A stretch of 64,000 nucleotides of DNA from Agrypnia vestita (GCA_016648135.1 JADDOH010004043.1:79252-143251); one strand, 5' to 3'; shown: positions 1 through 9,629, numbered from the stretch's first letter. Notes: generated by a model from the sequence alone, not told the origin. Translations and numbers: made by a program.

Positions 1-400
1 CGAAGTATGCATAAAACATTTGTGATACAAAATTAAGTGAGAGAAATAAAAGTTCTTACGTAACGCATTAAAAAGAAACAAAGTATGATATATAAAATTA
101 ACTGCACACGTTTCACAAAACATTGTGTTGGCATGAAAATTTAACATGAAACAAAATGCATATAACATGTAACGTTTGGTAAAAATTTGTATAGATGTTT
201 GGGTGAACAAAGAATGTAAATATTAACTCGAGATAAAACATATAACATGGTAGGATTTCTGTTTGATATGCTGGCCTTCTGTGTCTTCCAGTTTATACTG
301 GCCAGTGCGAACTGATAGATATTGGCGGGTAAATAAATTTTATATTAGTACGCGCAGATAATTTTGATGTCATTATTTATGTACCTACTACAGTAGATAT
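1..400. other. AT-rich non-coding sequence, no feature seen
   Basis: The stretch is AT-rich, with no credible reading frame, repeat or RNA structure that I can support. It ends just before the 5' part of the LINE A remnant. Confidence 0.6.
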
Positions 401-439
401 ATTTATTCAGGAAATGTAGATATACACTCACTACGTGCA

Positions 440-1240
440 TATGCCAATTTTATAAGTAGTTGACTCCTCTATCTGACATAAACTTGCGTGTTCAACTCCC
501 GTATAAGAAATTCGGAATTCTTTATCATAATGAGTCGGAATTCTTATAATGTTGATTATTTTTCTCCCACCACAAGAATGGTCGTACATAATTATAATAC
601 ATATTATTATAATCCTAACATCGACACTGAAATTTTTACAGATACTCTATCTTCATTTAAAAAGTCACCCCTAGAAAATACCTATCCATTTTCTTGACAA
701 CATAATCTGAAACCTCAAAACACAAAATATCACAACACTCTTCCTTAAATTTGCGAAATCCATGTCGCTTTGTATGAATCATTTTTACCAATTTTATTTT
801 GCTCGCTTGTACGCCATTTGTATACGCCTAATCGCTGTGTATTTCATGTACCTACCTATTTCGCATTGACTTTGCCTTTCATTTCTCTCTTTCTTTCTTT
901 CCCAGAACATTTTTAATATTCGTTGTTTTCTTTTATTATTTTATGTTTCGAGCTGTTTTTTTCTTTCTTTTTTCTTTTTCGTTTTTCTGTGCTCATTCTA
1001 TAATTTTAGTATGTAAGGGTTCTTTGTGTGTAAAGCGCCCTTAAGGAGAAATTTTCACAAAAATGGCGCTATATAAATAATCATAAATGTACATGTAAAA
1101 TATAATTAATTGCAAAAATACATGTTACTAGAGCGCGTCGAAGACACTTGTAATTGGGATAATGGCATAGTCTTCACTATATATATATACCTATCATGTA
1201 CCTATTATCCTGTTAGTGTCTCTAATAAATAATTAAAAAT
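440..1240 (+). mobile_element. LINE A, copy 1 (5'-truncated, decayed)
   Basis: A decayed reading frame at about 488-697 contains YFSPTTRMVVHNYN followed by NPNIDTEIFTDTL. It parallels YFSSITRLYRTYN and DSNIDADILADTL on the minus strand at 3936-4130. The likeness continues into the 3' UTR: both copies share a block reading ATACATG..ACTAG/CCAAA..GAAGACACTT..TTGGGATAATGG and end in GTTAGTGTCTCTAATAAAT. Protein, UTR and 3' end are therefore conserved between two copies in opposite orientation, as expected of a non-LTR retrotransposon tail. The frame is probably the extreme C-terminus of the reverse-transcriptase polyprotein, but no catalytic motif is present and the clade is not resolved. A run of T/C-rich sequence at 880-985 lies inside the UTR. 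Confidence 0.6.
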
Positions 1241-1254
1241 AAATAAAAAAAACT

Positions 1255-1272
1255 AATTATTATTATTATTTG
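1255..1272. repeat. (TTA)n microsatellite
   Basis: A short run of ATT trinucleotides lies between two copies of the LINE A 3' end and probably derives from the upstream copy's simple tail. Confidence 0.6.
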
Positions 1273-1277
1273 AATAA

Positions 1278-1415
1278 GTGCATTTTGCTAGAGCAGGCTG
1301 AGGACACTTTTAATTGGGTTATATGTTGGTTGGTATTTATTAGAAAAAATTATTATGTTGTATGCATTTTTTACCTCATATTCTGTTAGTGTTACATCAA
1401 AAAATAAAACTAATA
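1278..1415 (+). mobile_element. LINE A 3'-UTR fragment (third copy)
   Basis: The segment resembles the terminal 125 bp of LINE A copy 1: TTGCTAGAGCAGGCTGAGGA, ACACTTTTAATTGGGTTAT, then TTCTGTTAGTGTTACATC. It lacks any coding part. It follows copy 1 directly, so it is either a second severely truncated insertion into the first copy's tail or a local duplication of the 3' end. Confidence 0.5.
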
Positions 1416-1419
1416 AAGA

Positions 1420-1895
1420 ACAATGTTTACTGCAATAAAATTCAAATTTTAGCATTTTCACACCTGATTCAGTAAAAGTGTGGACAAACAAAAATGCATG
1501 AATTCAAATGAACACTTTAGTGGCAGATGTGCACACCAACCACATTACCCATAAATCTGATTCGTCGCCCCTGTTTGTGAATGTTAAATAAAGTAAACAG
1601 CACTATAATAATTGGAAAACAGGATTACATAAGCTATGTTTAATCTAGTATTATTAAGTTTTAAATTTCAATTTTAAACTTACTCGTACATAGAACCAAA
1701 ACTATCGTGATACATTACTTTTACTAACATATTGTAATAAATGCATGCAATGCCTAGTAAATGAATATATTTAATATAAATAGTAGACATTATCGCATTT
1801 ACGAAATCGCAAGTCTTAATATATTTCAATTCATATTATATTCAAAAACACGTTCTCATTGTGAAGTTGCAATTTTTTCAGAACAAAATTCTGTG
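1420..1895. other. AT-rich non-coding sequence
   Basis: No coding region or recognisable repeat was seen. Confidence 0.5.
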
Positions 1896-1901
1896 AAATT
1901 T

Positions 1902-2065
1902 AAACCAAATTAATTAATCAACTAGAAAGACATACAGAAAAATCAAATCCACGAAAAAATATTCGGATAGGATGAGATCTGTGGTTCGAATTCCGGTAGC
2001 AGCCAAATATTTTTTCGTGGATTTGATTTTTGTATGTCTTTCTAATTGATTAATTAATTTGGTTT
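1902..2065. repeat. Hairpin with 61-bp arms and a tRNA B-box in the loop
   Basis: The left arm (about 1902-1963) begins AAACCAAATTAATTAATCAA and the right arm (about 2005-2065) is its near-perfect reverse complement, ending TTAATTAATTTGGTTT. The 41-bp loop contains GTGGTTCGAATTCCGG at about 1981-1996, which matches the pol III B-box consensus GGTTCGANNCC within a T-arm-like setting. The loop thus looks like the tail of a tRNA-derived SINE and the arms like an inverted duplication of flanking DNA. The SINE at 42.5 kb has a similar but separate structure. Confidence 0.65.
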
Positions 2066-2084
2066 ATATTTCATTTCAATTCAA

Positions 2085-2530
2085 TTAAATTTATTTGATA
2101 CTTAACATATACAGTAGATACAAGCTTACATTTAATTCGTACATGTTGACATTGAATCAATATACATATTAAATAATTATAAAGATGTAGGATAATCCTG
2201 CTTCGAAAAACCCCCTCAGATATGGAACAAATCAATATCTAAAAAGATATTGTTCAATATAGCCGTAGCTCTTTCAACAGTCCTAACCATCGGCGGATTG
2301 GATTGGTATATTAGAATATGAAACAATCTATGTTGACACTGTCTTAGGTAATTACCAGTAACATGCAAACCAATGCTCTACATAATTAGAAGATTATTTA
2401 TCTTACCGCGCAACAATCAATAAAAATGCGTAATCAAATCCACATTACTTCTAATCCCTAAACTATTGTAGCCTGCATACACTGGAGAACCTCGGTCAAA
2501 ATTAGATATCTATTATTTTATTATTGATGG
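2085..2530 (-). mobile_element. LINE B, copy 1 (C-terminal and 3'-UTR remnant)
   Basis: On the minus strand the sequence reads AGGCTACAATAGTTTAGGGA and continues into a segment translating roughly as SNVDLITHFY and LLRGKIN, interrupted by stops. The same nucleotide blocks recur on the plus strand at 58930-59440: GGCTACAGTAGTTTAGGAAT, GATAATTACCTTAGATAGCG and TTTGATCTGTTCCATA. Both copies end in a TTCAATT-rich tail; the 3' end here is near 2090. This fits a non-LTR retrotransposon of unresolved clade. The copy is truncated and inactive. Confidence 0.6.
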
Positions 2531-2554
2531 TGGTAGTAAAATACAACTCAAATA

Positions 2555-2755
2555 TAAAACAAGTTTTTCACGGTTGACATATACAACTTCCAAAAATTTG
2601 GAATTGGTGAACGTTACATTGTGTAAAGTGATCACTTAAACCAGCCGTACGATTGGTCGTAAGCCCTATAAATACCGAAATATACTTTCATACATGCTTT
2701 CTTATATAAAAAAATTGCTTTGTCTCTAAGCCATCTATAATTTATTTTGATTTTT
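2555..2755 (+). mobile_element. Foldback family FB, partial copy (right arm)
   Basis: The segment matches the right arm of the foldback element at 15680-16254: ATATACAACTTCCAAAAA, the block GTGTAAAGTGATCACTTAA, then GTCGTAAGCCCTATAA and TTTGTCTCTAAGCCATCTAT. Only one arm is recognisable, so the copy is truncated or its left arm has decayed. Confidence 0.7.
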
Positions 2756-2759
2756 GAAT

Positions 2760-3630
2760 GTATTAAATATTCAAAAATAACCTTTGGTTGCGAATTTGCT
2801 TATGCTTAATTTATACGAATTGATAGATATTTTATTATTTTATATCTAAGAATAATATAATTCTATGATAACATATTCCATTTTTCATGTTCAAATTACG
2901 GTTCGCGTCACGTTTAATTTTAAGAAAAAACCCGTGCTGTGATTGGTGTTTACTTTCTTACTTTATTTGTTCGCATTTTTTGTTTTGTTTTTCGGCGAAA
3001 AATTTCTCATCCCAAATATCATGTAGTTGGCGCAAATATTAATATTTATCTTGGCAATTTTTAATCAATCTCGAAACAAAAAGTTGGTTAGTTAGAGTCG
3101 CGCTTTCGGGAAAATGAATAATTCAGGTTAGCCGGCGGATGAGAAGCAGACGAAACATACAAACAGTTTCAACGTACAGTGACGGGTCGAAGTTCAGCCC
3201 TGAATAAATAAATATTTTTAATCATCTTATTTCGTAATTTGGTTACAGGTTTTCCATATGTTTTATGCAACGTCACAGAATAAGGCACAAGCTAACAATA
3301 TTTTTATATGTACTTTCTGAGAGCACAATTACTAGATTTGTCCGCAGAGTTTTTTTTTAAATATTAATTAAAATAAATTATAGAAGTCTCACAGTATATT
3401 TAAAATAATTCCGAAGAATATCATAAATACATTAAAAATAATATTGCTTAATACTCCACATTAAAAAATAGATGTATCATTACCAGCTTTGAAAACTATT
3501 TATACTATTTTATGAAACTACAGATGTCTCCTTCAAATATATGAAAGATTTTCAGATTTGGATCATATTTTCACGTGTCATGGCTACAGGAGAAATTGAT
3601 AAAAACAGAGGAAATCAATTAGCGATTTTT
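2760..3630. other. Unassigned non-coding sequence
   Basis: AT-rich, with one GC-richer patch at about 3085-3200 (TTAGCCGGCGGATGAGAAGC, then GACGGGTCGAAGTTC) of unknown nature. No open frame worth reporting. Confidence 0.4.
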
Positions 3631-3635
3631 TTATA

Positions 3636-4280
3636 TATATTTATTAGAGACACTAACAAGATAATGGGAACATGATATTCTGAAAATAAAATATTATACA
3701 TAAATTAATACTATACCCATTATCCCAATAAATAAGTGTCTTCGGCAAGTTTTGGTACCATGTATTTTTATATTTATGTATATTTTACATGTACATTTAT
3801 GTGTATTATATATTTAGTGTTTGAATGTAGTGTGATCATTTAAGAATATGCTAATAAATAATTGATTTAATGGATCTATAGGCTTAGGTCATCGTTTAGA
3901 AAATGGATGTTGTGTATGAGTGAATTTTTTGACGATCATAAGGTATCTGCAAGAATATCAGCATCAATGTTAGAGTCAGCACAATACATATTATATGTGC
4001 GATATAACCTTGTGATGGAAGAAAAGTAACCAAAATTATTAGTGTGCTGGCTTATTACTGGCTTAACGTGCAAATTTATGTCAGATAGAGAAAGAGAATC
4101 AATAGCTCCACTGAGAATTTTGTGTAGCACAATGAGATCGGATATTTTCCGTCAGGACTCAAGTTTGTGCATCTTGAAAAAGGCAAGTCGGTCTTCGTGA
4201 AGGTTATTGTGTTGACCAGCTTTTTATGACAAAATACGCAGAAACTTTTTCTGCACTTTTTCGATTCTCGCAACATTAAT
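3636..4280 (-). mobile_element. LINE A, copy 2 (5'-truncated, decayed)
   Basis: This copy runs right to left. Two short frames at 4076-4276 and 3936-4130 overlap in different registers, indicating a frameshift; the second carries YFSSITRLYRTYN, matching copy 1 at 488-697. Downstream on the minus strand the 3' UTR matches copy 1, including ATAAATGTACATGTAAAATA, CCGAAGACACTTATT and the terminal GTTAGTGTCTCTAATAAAT near 3640. A short AT tail follows at about 3630. No RT catalytic motif is retained. Confidence 0.6.
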
Positions 4281-4520
4281 TAATTAATTTAATTAACTAT
4301 TCAATGTACTATATCACTTAAAACAAATTAAACATACCACGATAAAACTTAACGCTAATCTTTAAATTATAATTTTTCGCAATAAATTTTTAAAGTACAC
4401 TTTATTATCACTGGGTAACGCGTATTTAACATTCACAAAAACGTGCCATTCAGTTTGTCATGCCTTAATCGCTCGTTTTTTATTAAATAAAATAAAAAAT
4501 AAAAAAAGGGTAATTTATTA
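4280..4520. other. AT-rich non-coding sequence
   Basis: No feature beyond A-rich runs at 4470-4510. Confidence 0.5.
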
Positions 4521-4529
4521 AAATATAAA

Positions 4530-5187
4530 ACTCAATGTCTGTCTGTCTGCTCTCTATAATCTACACTGATTGTCCGATCTGACCCAAATTTTGCAAACTT
4601 ATTCTTTAGGACCTGGGGGGGTAACATAGGTGACATTTACCTCCTCCCCTTTTATCCACCCCCGCTTCTCCTGATTTATTCTTCTAATGTTTCCGTGCAA
4701 ATCTGTAGCGTTCGACCGATTCGACTCAAATTTGGTTACTTATTTTTTAGAACCCGGCGGGCAACATAAGCGACATTTTTCCCTCTCCCTTCATCACACT
4801 CCCTCTCCTAGATATATTTTCAATACAAATCTATACCGTTTGACCGTTTTCATCCAAATTTTGCATACTTATTCTTTAGGGTCCGGCGGGTAACGTAGTT
4901 GCCATTTACTCCCTCCACCTTTTCCCCCATCCTTCCGTGATATATTTTCCATACATTTCTGTACCGCTTGACCAATCGGACCCAAATTTTGCATACATAT
5001 TTCTGAGGACTCGGCGAAAAACATAGGCCACATTTCTCCTCTAGACATCCCAGCCATCCCAGCTTTGATTAAATGGAAACACTGTTTTTATAAGAGACTT
5101 TGCAAAACAAAGGAACCTTTGTTTCCCCACACAAATTTATTTTCAACTTAATCCTTTACCCGTGCAACGCCGGGTACGAACAGCTAG
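4530..5187 (+). mobile_element. Helitron-like non-autonomous element with internal tandem units
   Basis: The 3' end reads TTACCCGTGCAACGCCGGGTACGAACAG then CTAG, followed by host T. A TACCCG/CGGGTA stem sits just upstream of CTAG at 5184-5187, the canonical Helitron 3' signature of a hairpin followed by CTRR with insertion before T. The interior is built from diverged units of about 127-143 bp. Each unit contains a CCAAATTTTGC..TATTCTTTA-like block (about 4582, 4725, 4853 and 4980), a GGCGGGTAAC-like block and a C/T-rich stretch. The 5' end is not resolved; a TCTGTCTGTCTG run at about 4540 is near it. The same unit type recurs at 24.2-25.7 kb. No Rep or helicase coding is present. Confidence 0.65.
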
Positions 5188-5221
5188 TATAATATAAAAT
5201 AAATACTTTCTTCTCTTTTTA

Positions 5222-5425
5222 CTTCCTTTCTTTTAATTCGTGGCGTCTGCTTGTCTGACGAAAAAACTTTGGATCGATTTTTAACCCTTTTCCTGTGGTC
5301 CAATCGAGCTTAAACTTTGCAAGTAGACTCGTGGCGACGATCAAGAAGGTCTATCAAATTTTAGTTTAAAAAAATAATAATTATAGTATAATTTTTGAAT
5401 TACCAAATTTTTAATGGCTTTTTCA
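5222..5425 (+). repeat. Dispersed repeat R1, copy 1
   Basis: About 200 bp is shared in the same orientation with 45350-45550: CGTGGCGTCTGCTTG, AAAAAACTTTGGATC, CCAATCGAGCT, AACTTTGCAAG and ACGATCAAGAAG appear in order in both. It starts about 35 bp after the Helitron-like element, but the other copy is not next to one. The family is not recognised. Confidence 0.65.
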
Positions 5426-5488
5426 TACAACTGTGTAAGTTGTATGGAGATTCCGACGCATATGGTAGACACGAAACCCGAAAATGAG

Positions 5489-5531
5489 AAAGGGAGTATT
5501 GTAAAACCTTGGTTTTTACAATACTCCCTTT
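5489..5531. repeat. Short perfect-looking hairpin
   Basis: AAAGGGAGTATTGTAAAA is followed after a 5-7-base loop by TTTTTACAATACTCCCTTT, giving an 18-19-bp stem. It lies in otherwise unassigned sequence. It could be a MITE remnant or simply a transcribed hairpin. Confidence 0.65.
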
Positions 5532-5534
5532 TAT

Positions 5535-6240
5535 GGTTTACTTTTTTAAAGTAATTAAACTGTCGATGTGAATATATTAAAGTTAGTATTTACCTACGAA
5601 TATTACTGAAATTTTCCGTAAACCTTCTGTACGTATAATATATGATTAATAAGAGTACACTGTGTTTTAATAACTTATTTTTTGAGTAAACGAGCATCTT
5701 TCGGGGCATCAGGATATAACGTATACTTAAAATTATCATATTTACATATGAAATAAATAAATTTAAATCATCATCGGTTAATACCACCATCTTGCGCATA
5801 CGAGAAAAATTCTAACGGACTTCCATGATGTTCCATTCGACAGAAAATTCCACGCAATTGGTATAAATATTGACACCTTGGTATATGCATACTTGCAATT
5901 ATTTATTCTGAAAATCTTAACGAACACAAAGCACATACTTACACTAGTAAATGAATTACCTTAATTATGAATTTTGAATATAAGACATTTGTTTTAATAA
6001 TTTTTTATTGTTGCCATTCAAATAATCTTAAGACACGTTTTTGAGGGTCCATGTAGAGTCGACCGGCGTTGCCGGCATTGCTCGCACTTACAGATTGATA
6101 AGAATCCACTAAATGGACGAACCGAACATCAACGGTAACTGGCTCATGTTTGAACAACAAGAATGAAGTGAGAAATATTACACCCCATCTTAACGGCAAG
6201 TGACGGCAATGTGCTTAACCCTCTGACACTTGTGCGTACA
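5535..6240. other. Unassigned non-coding sequence
   Basis: AT-rich to 6000. From 6040 to 6230 it is less AT-rich (GTCGACCGGCGTTGCCGGCA) and contains no supported gene. Confidence 0.4.
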
Positions 6241-6269
6241 CGAACGGCTATGAATGTTGACAGTTTAAC

Positions 6270-6548
6270 AAAATATAATAATTCCGTTATCTGTCCGTCC
6301 GTGCACCTGTCTGTCTGTCTGTCCCCGTTACTTCGTGTTACGTTAATATTTTGTTCGAATTCACGGCTAAAAAAATAAATTAAGCGGCCGGAGATGGGGC
6401 TTGAACCCCGGATCACTAAACCCGAACCGGCCGGTCAACGCATGTTGCTATGATCGCCTCTCCGTGGAGCACCAAAAAGATGCTATAAATATAAACAAGC
6501 AAAGACTCGAACCAATGTTCCGTCATTTTTGACTGGTTACATCTAGCC
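6270..6548 (-). mobile_element. tRNA-derived SINE, family S1, copy 1
   Basis: On the minus strand the order is a short 5' region (GTAACCAGTCAAAAATGACG), a tRNA-like head with GAGAGGCGATCATAGCAA, a B-box-like GGGGTTCAAGCCCCATCT, then ACACGAAG and a (GACA)n/(GGAC)n tract. Copies with the same order lie at 41140-41384 and 54500-54767, and a head-less one at 7825-8065. The B box and conserved downstream body support a pol III-derived SINE. The hAT element at 6549 sits exactly at this SINE's end. Confidence 0.7.
6541..6548. repeat. hAT target-site duplication, left
   Basis: ATCTAGCC here matches ATCTAGTC at 6865-6872 with one mismatch; the 8-bp length is the hAT norm. Confidence 0.75.
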
Positions 6549-6864
6549 CAGTGTTTCCCAAACTATGGGTCGCGAGCGAATATTAGGTGGGTCGCAGTCA
6601 CAGTACTGCGCACGTCTTGTCCGGGTCATATCATGTTTATTGCGAAGTGCAACCAGATGTCAATACAGTGTCTGCATTGTCACTCATTTAACAGAGTTGA
6701 AAAATAACTTTAACGCTTACTTCGAAGAAAGGATAAAAAAGTTCGACAGGATAAACTGTATTTGTAATCCATTTCAATATAGCATACAAAAATGTGAGGC
6801 AGGAGGTGGGTCCCTAGAATTTGTTTTTGGTGGGTCGCGGTCCTGTCAAGTTTGGGAACCACTG
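6549..6864 (+). mobile_element. hAT element, 316 bp, internally deleted
   Basis: The ends are inverted repeats: CAGTGTTTCCCAAACT on the left and, read from the right, CAGTGGTTCCCAAACT. They continue into GGGTCGCGA-like and GGTCGCGG-like subterminal sequence on both sides. Flanking 8-bp duplications ATCTAGCC/ATCTAGTC confirm a hAT insertion. The element keeps a fragment of transposase coding and is too short to be autonomous. It landed at the terminus of a family S1 SINE, so it postdates that SINE. Confidence 0.85.
6685..6774 (+). pseudogene. hAT transposase fragment
   Basis: In one frame the interior reads HLTELKNNFNAYFEE and then RIKKFDRINCICNPF, resembling the loop between catalytic blocks of ZBED/SCAND-related hAT transposases, where an L..LQ..F..YF pattern precedes WI.NPF. 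The DDE residues, BED zinc finger and C-terminal dimerisation domain are absent. The frame stays open to 6870 only because the right inverted repeat has no stop. This is a relic left by internal deletion, not a gene. Confidence 0.65.
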
Positions 6865-6872
6865 ATCTAGTC
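6865..6872. repeat. hAT target-site duplication, right
   Basis: ATCTAGTC, partner of 6541-6548. Confidence 0.75.
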
Positions 6873-7124
6873 TATATATATATAAACGACACTATATATA
6901 ACGATGGATGATGAAAGCCGAGAAACAGTTGTATTCGATGAATTTCATGGAGACATCATTTCTATTTCAGAAATTGTCTTGAGTCGAAAATATAATTTTC
7001 TCTAATAGAAATCGGACAGAGAATCGACGAGGTTAATTGATTTCTTAACGTATTTTTTTCACTTGACCCTAGATTTGTCGAATTTCAGTGGTGAATTTTT
7101 GCTTACCACAGTACGTCTGCGGGT
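6873..7124. other. Non-coding sequence
   Basis: No supported feature. A short TA-repeat run follows the hAT element. Confidence 0.4.
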
Positions 7125-7452
7125 AAATAATAACATAACTCTGTTTCCAGGAATATTCCGGGACGCTGGTGAAATATGGCGGGCACTAAACAGGGAGACG
7201 GGGGCCGTCGCGAGACAAATTTGAAATATTGGTTGCAAACGAATCAAAAAGAGAGTGAAATAAAACCCCAGTCACGTAGATGAATCACTTTGTGTGCAGG
7301 TTTCCTGGGCGGGCGGGGCTTCCCGGAGCGGACTGATTTCGGATGCGAGGAGTCGGGATTATTGTGCTCGGGAATATGTTACGTACACGGCCAGGCGGGC
7401 CGTCTCGGGCTTGAGGGGCTGTATGGCAGGGATGAATGGCGGATCTAATTAA
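7125..7452. other. GC-rich island, candidate regulatory or conserved sequence
   Basis: This block is much richer in G and C than its surroundings (for example GGAGACGGGGGCCGTCG and GGCGGGCGGGGCTTCCC) and has no element structure or long reading frame. Its last 75 bp (7376-7452) resemble 9283-9358. It may be a conserved enhancer-like element or part of an unrecognised duplication; the sequence alone does not decide. Confidence 0.35.
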
Positions 7453-7724
7453 TAGATATATATTTGTGGATATAATTATTATGTTGTCGAGACATTCTAA
7501 AAAGGGGAGAAATTCATATAATCGAAGGTTTTCCAAATCGTTTTTGAGGAATGTTGTTAGTCACACATTATAATAAGTTGTAAAGATTCTCTGCGTATTT
7601 TAATAAATATCTATAAAAGGAGTTATAACATCGAAAATATTGATTTTCAGGGGCATTCATGTATTTACGTTAAATAATTCGGAAGAATATCATTATACAA
7701 ATAGCTTTATCCCTATATAAATAT

Positions 7725-7755
7725 AGATATCTATCTATATATATATATATATAAC
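7725..7755. repeat. (TA)n microsatellite
   Basis: A CTATCTATATATATATATAT run, followed to 7830 by imperfect TATAAATA/ATACCTATA repeats. Confidence 0.8.
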
Positions 7756-7824
7756 CTATACAAATATCTTTATACCATATAAATACCTATATATATCAAA
7801 TAATATACCTATATAAATATCATA

Positions 7825-8065
7825 TATACCTGTAACCCATCAAAAATGACGGTAATTTTACATGTCGGTTCCCAAAAAATAAGTATTCATTTAATTATAA
7901 ATAAATAAAAATAAAAAATAAATAAAATTAAAAGAAAAAAGTTTTTATACTAAATATAAATTACGAACGTTACACGAAGTTACGACGGACGGACGGATGG
8001 ACGGATGGGCGGATGGACAGACGGACAGATGGACGGGCAGACAACGAAATTATTATAATTGGGAA
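7825..8065 (+). mobile_element. SINE family S1 remnant with (GGAC)n tract
   Basis: The 5' part reads CTGTAACCCATCAAAAATGA, matching the starts of the copies at 41140 and 54500. The tRNA-like centre is missing. The body resumes with CGAACGTTACACGAAGTTAC, a long GGAC/GGAT tetranucleotide tract at about 7984-8040 and ACAACGAAATTATTAT. The tetranucleotide tract is expanded relative to the other copies. Confidence 0.65.
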
Positions 8066-8309
8066 GATATTCCGCCAGATAAATATTTGATTTCGTTTTT
8101 GTTTTCCAAATATACGTTTAAATAAAAGTCATGCTTCCTGTTCTCACTGTACGCTCCTGCTTATTACAGAATAGTATTCCAGTTATGTTTGTGTCATTTG
8201 GAGTGATTCATTTGGATCACACCTCTAATCCGTGACAATATAACTGCAAAGGTGAAACGTGGCAAACTCTTTACTTTTTTAAATTTTCGCTATTCAGCCC
8301 CTGTAAGTT

Positions 8310-8372
8310 AGTCTTGATCTAGTGGTAAGACACTTGTCTTTTAACCAAGTTACGGAACTTGATCCTCATTGT
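8310..8372 (+). mobile_element. tRNA-like SINE head (family S3)
   Basis: CTAGTGGTAAGACACTTGTC resembles a tRNA D-arm/A-box, and GGAACTTGATCC about 25 bp later resembles a degenerate B box. A close relative of the first block is at 9445. There is no complementary acceptor stem, so it is not a functional tRNA gene. Confidence 0.5.
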
Positions 8373-8376
8373 AAGA

Positions 8377-8416
8377 GACTTGCAAAACCATGCGTATACG
8401 GATGGTTTTGCAAGTC
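8377..8416. repeat. Perfect 15-bp hairpin next to the tRNA-like head
   Basis: GACTTGCAAAACCAT and ATGGTTTTGCAAGTC are separated by 10 bp. The arm begins a few bases after the B-box-like sequence, so the hairpin may be part of the SINE body. Confidence 0.75.
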
Positions 8417-8429
8417 TTTCACGCATATG

Positions 8430-9220
8430 TGTCACATCTGTATTCAAACTATTTTACAACTGTCTTATAGTATGAAAATAATTTGTATACACACTACAGA
8501 GATCAGACGCAATTTAACTCCGTATCAATACACATGTTTATATGTACAGCGTGTAAATAGTTATCCGCTTGTAAATTTAATATTCAATTAATACCTCTCA
8601 ATACGATAATCATACAAAAAAATGTCAAATTACGTTTCCTCTCTCTGAAAAACGTATATGAGTAAACCAAATACGCCCACAAAATGACCACTGACCTCTG
8701 ATAGACTACGCTCTTCAGCTTCGAAGACAGTCGAAAATCGTCTGGTCACAAAATCTTCGTGGCGCCCTTCTTAAACAGATATCTTGAGAAGTTTTTGATA
8801 GTTCTTCCACGTCACAAATAACACGCGAAAGAATATAAACTGGTGAATTCCCGGAACAATATGATTACAACATTTACTAATCAATTATAACATCCGTTCA
8901 TCCGATGCGAAAAAATGCACATTTCAGCAGAAGAAAAACGAGAGCAATTGTTTTCTTCCTTTCGTAATTCGGAGGCAAAATTCAAATATGTTTCTTCACG
9001 CCGGCGCGGGCGCAGTCTCATTTATACTCCGGGTGCGCAGGCTAACTAACGACATCTAGCGGTGATTTATTAGCTCCACAGAAGCAGCGGCATTTTTGAC
9101 ATAATATAGAAAATCAACTATGCCTCCAGGAAAGGATCAAGGTTTTTTAATAGTTATTAAATTAATTATTATTTTGAGAGGTATATACTTTTGTCTATTA
9201 TGTCGCCTTACCAACTCCCG
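8430..9220. other. Unassigned non-coding sequence
   Basis: No gene. 8990-9090 is GC-richer (CACGCCGGCGCGGGCGCAG) and contains CATCTAGCGGTGA, a motif similar to CATCTAGCGTTG at 53577. Confidence 0.4.
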
Positions 9221-9224
9221 TGAA

Positions 9225-9282
9225 TTATGGTGTTGGTCGCGTAGTAAGATACTCATCTAGTTATCAGGGATTTGAGCCTTTT
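9225..9282 (+). mobile_element. Degenerate tRNA-like sequence
   Basis: GGTCGCGTAGTAAGATACTC followed by ATCAGGGATTTGAGCC is spaced like A and B boxes but both are weak. It is probably an eroded SINE head. Confidence 0.3.
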
Positions 9283-9358
9283 TTATGTTACATGCACAGA
9301 TGGGCAGGTTGTCTCGCGCTCGGGGGCTGCGTTGCAGGGGATGAAAGGGGAGCATATT
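9283..9358 (+). repeat. Diverged duplicate of 7376-7452
   Basis: TATGTTACATGCACAGATGG, CAGGTTGTCTCGCGCTCGG, then GGGGCTGCGTTGCAGGGG parallel TATGTTACGTACACGGCC, CGGGCCGTCTCGGGCTTG and AGGGGCTGTATGGCAGGG at 7376. The order and spacing are preserved over about 75 bp. Confidence 0.6.
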
Positions 9359-9437
9359 TTTGGTTTAGTTAAAATGTAGAAAATTTTATTTTTTTGCAAT
9401 GAAATATCCGTGATTTACAGTGTTAATCAAATGTTGC

Positions 9438-9500
9438 ATGGTAACCTAGTGGTAAGGCACTTGTCTATTGATCTAAGGAACGGGTTTAGATATTCGTTCT
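9438..9500 (+). mobile_element. tRNA-like SINE head (family S3), second copy
   Basis: CCTAGTGGTAAGGCACTTGT matches the head at 8316 closely, and ACGGGTTTAGATATTC is a plausible B-box remnant at the expected distance. Confidence 0.5.
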
Positions 9501-9629
9501 GGAAGATATCAAATCTACATTTTTTTACAAATACAAATCATACAAACCTACATAAAAAGATACAAATCTACACAATTCGCGAAATATTTGTCACATCTAT
9601 ATTTTTATTATTTTCGAACTACGGTTAAG

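Noticed and set aside
6565..6870. 101-codon frame treated as a gene
   Set aside because: It lies wholly inside a 316-bp internally deleted hAT element and only its centre resembles transposase.
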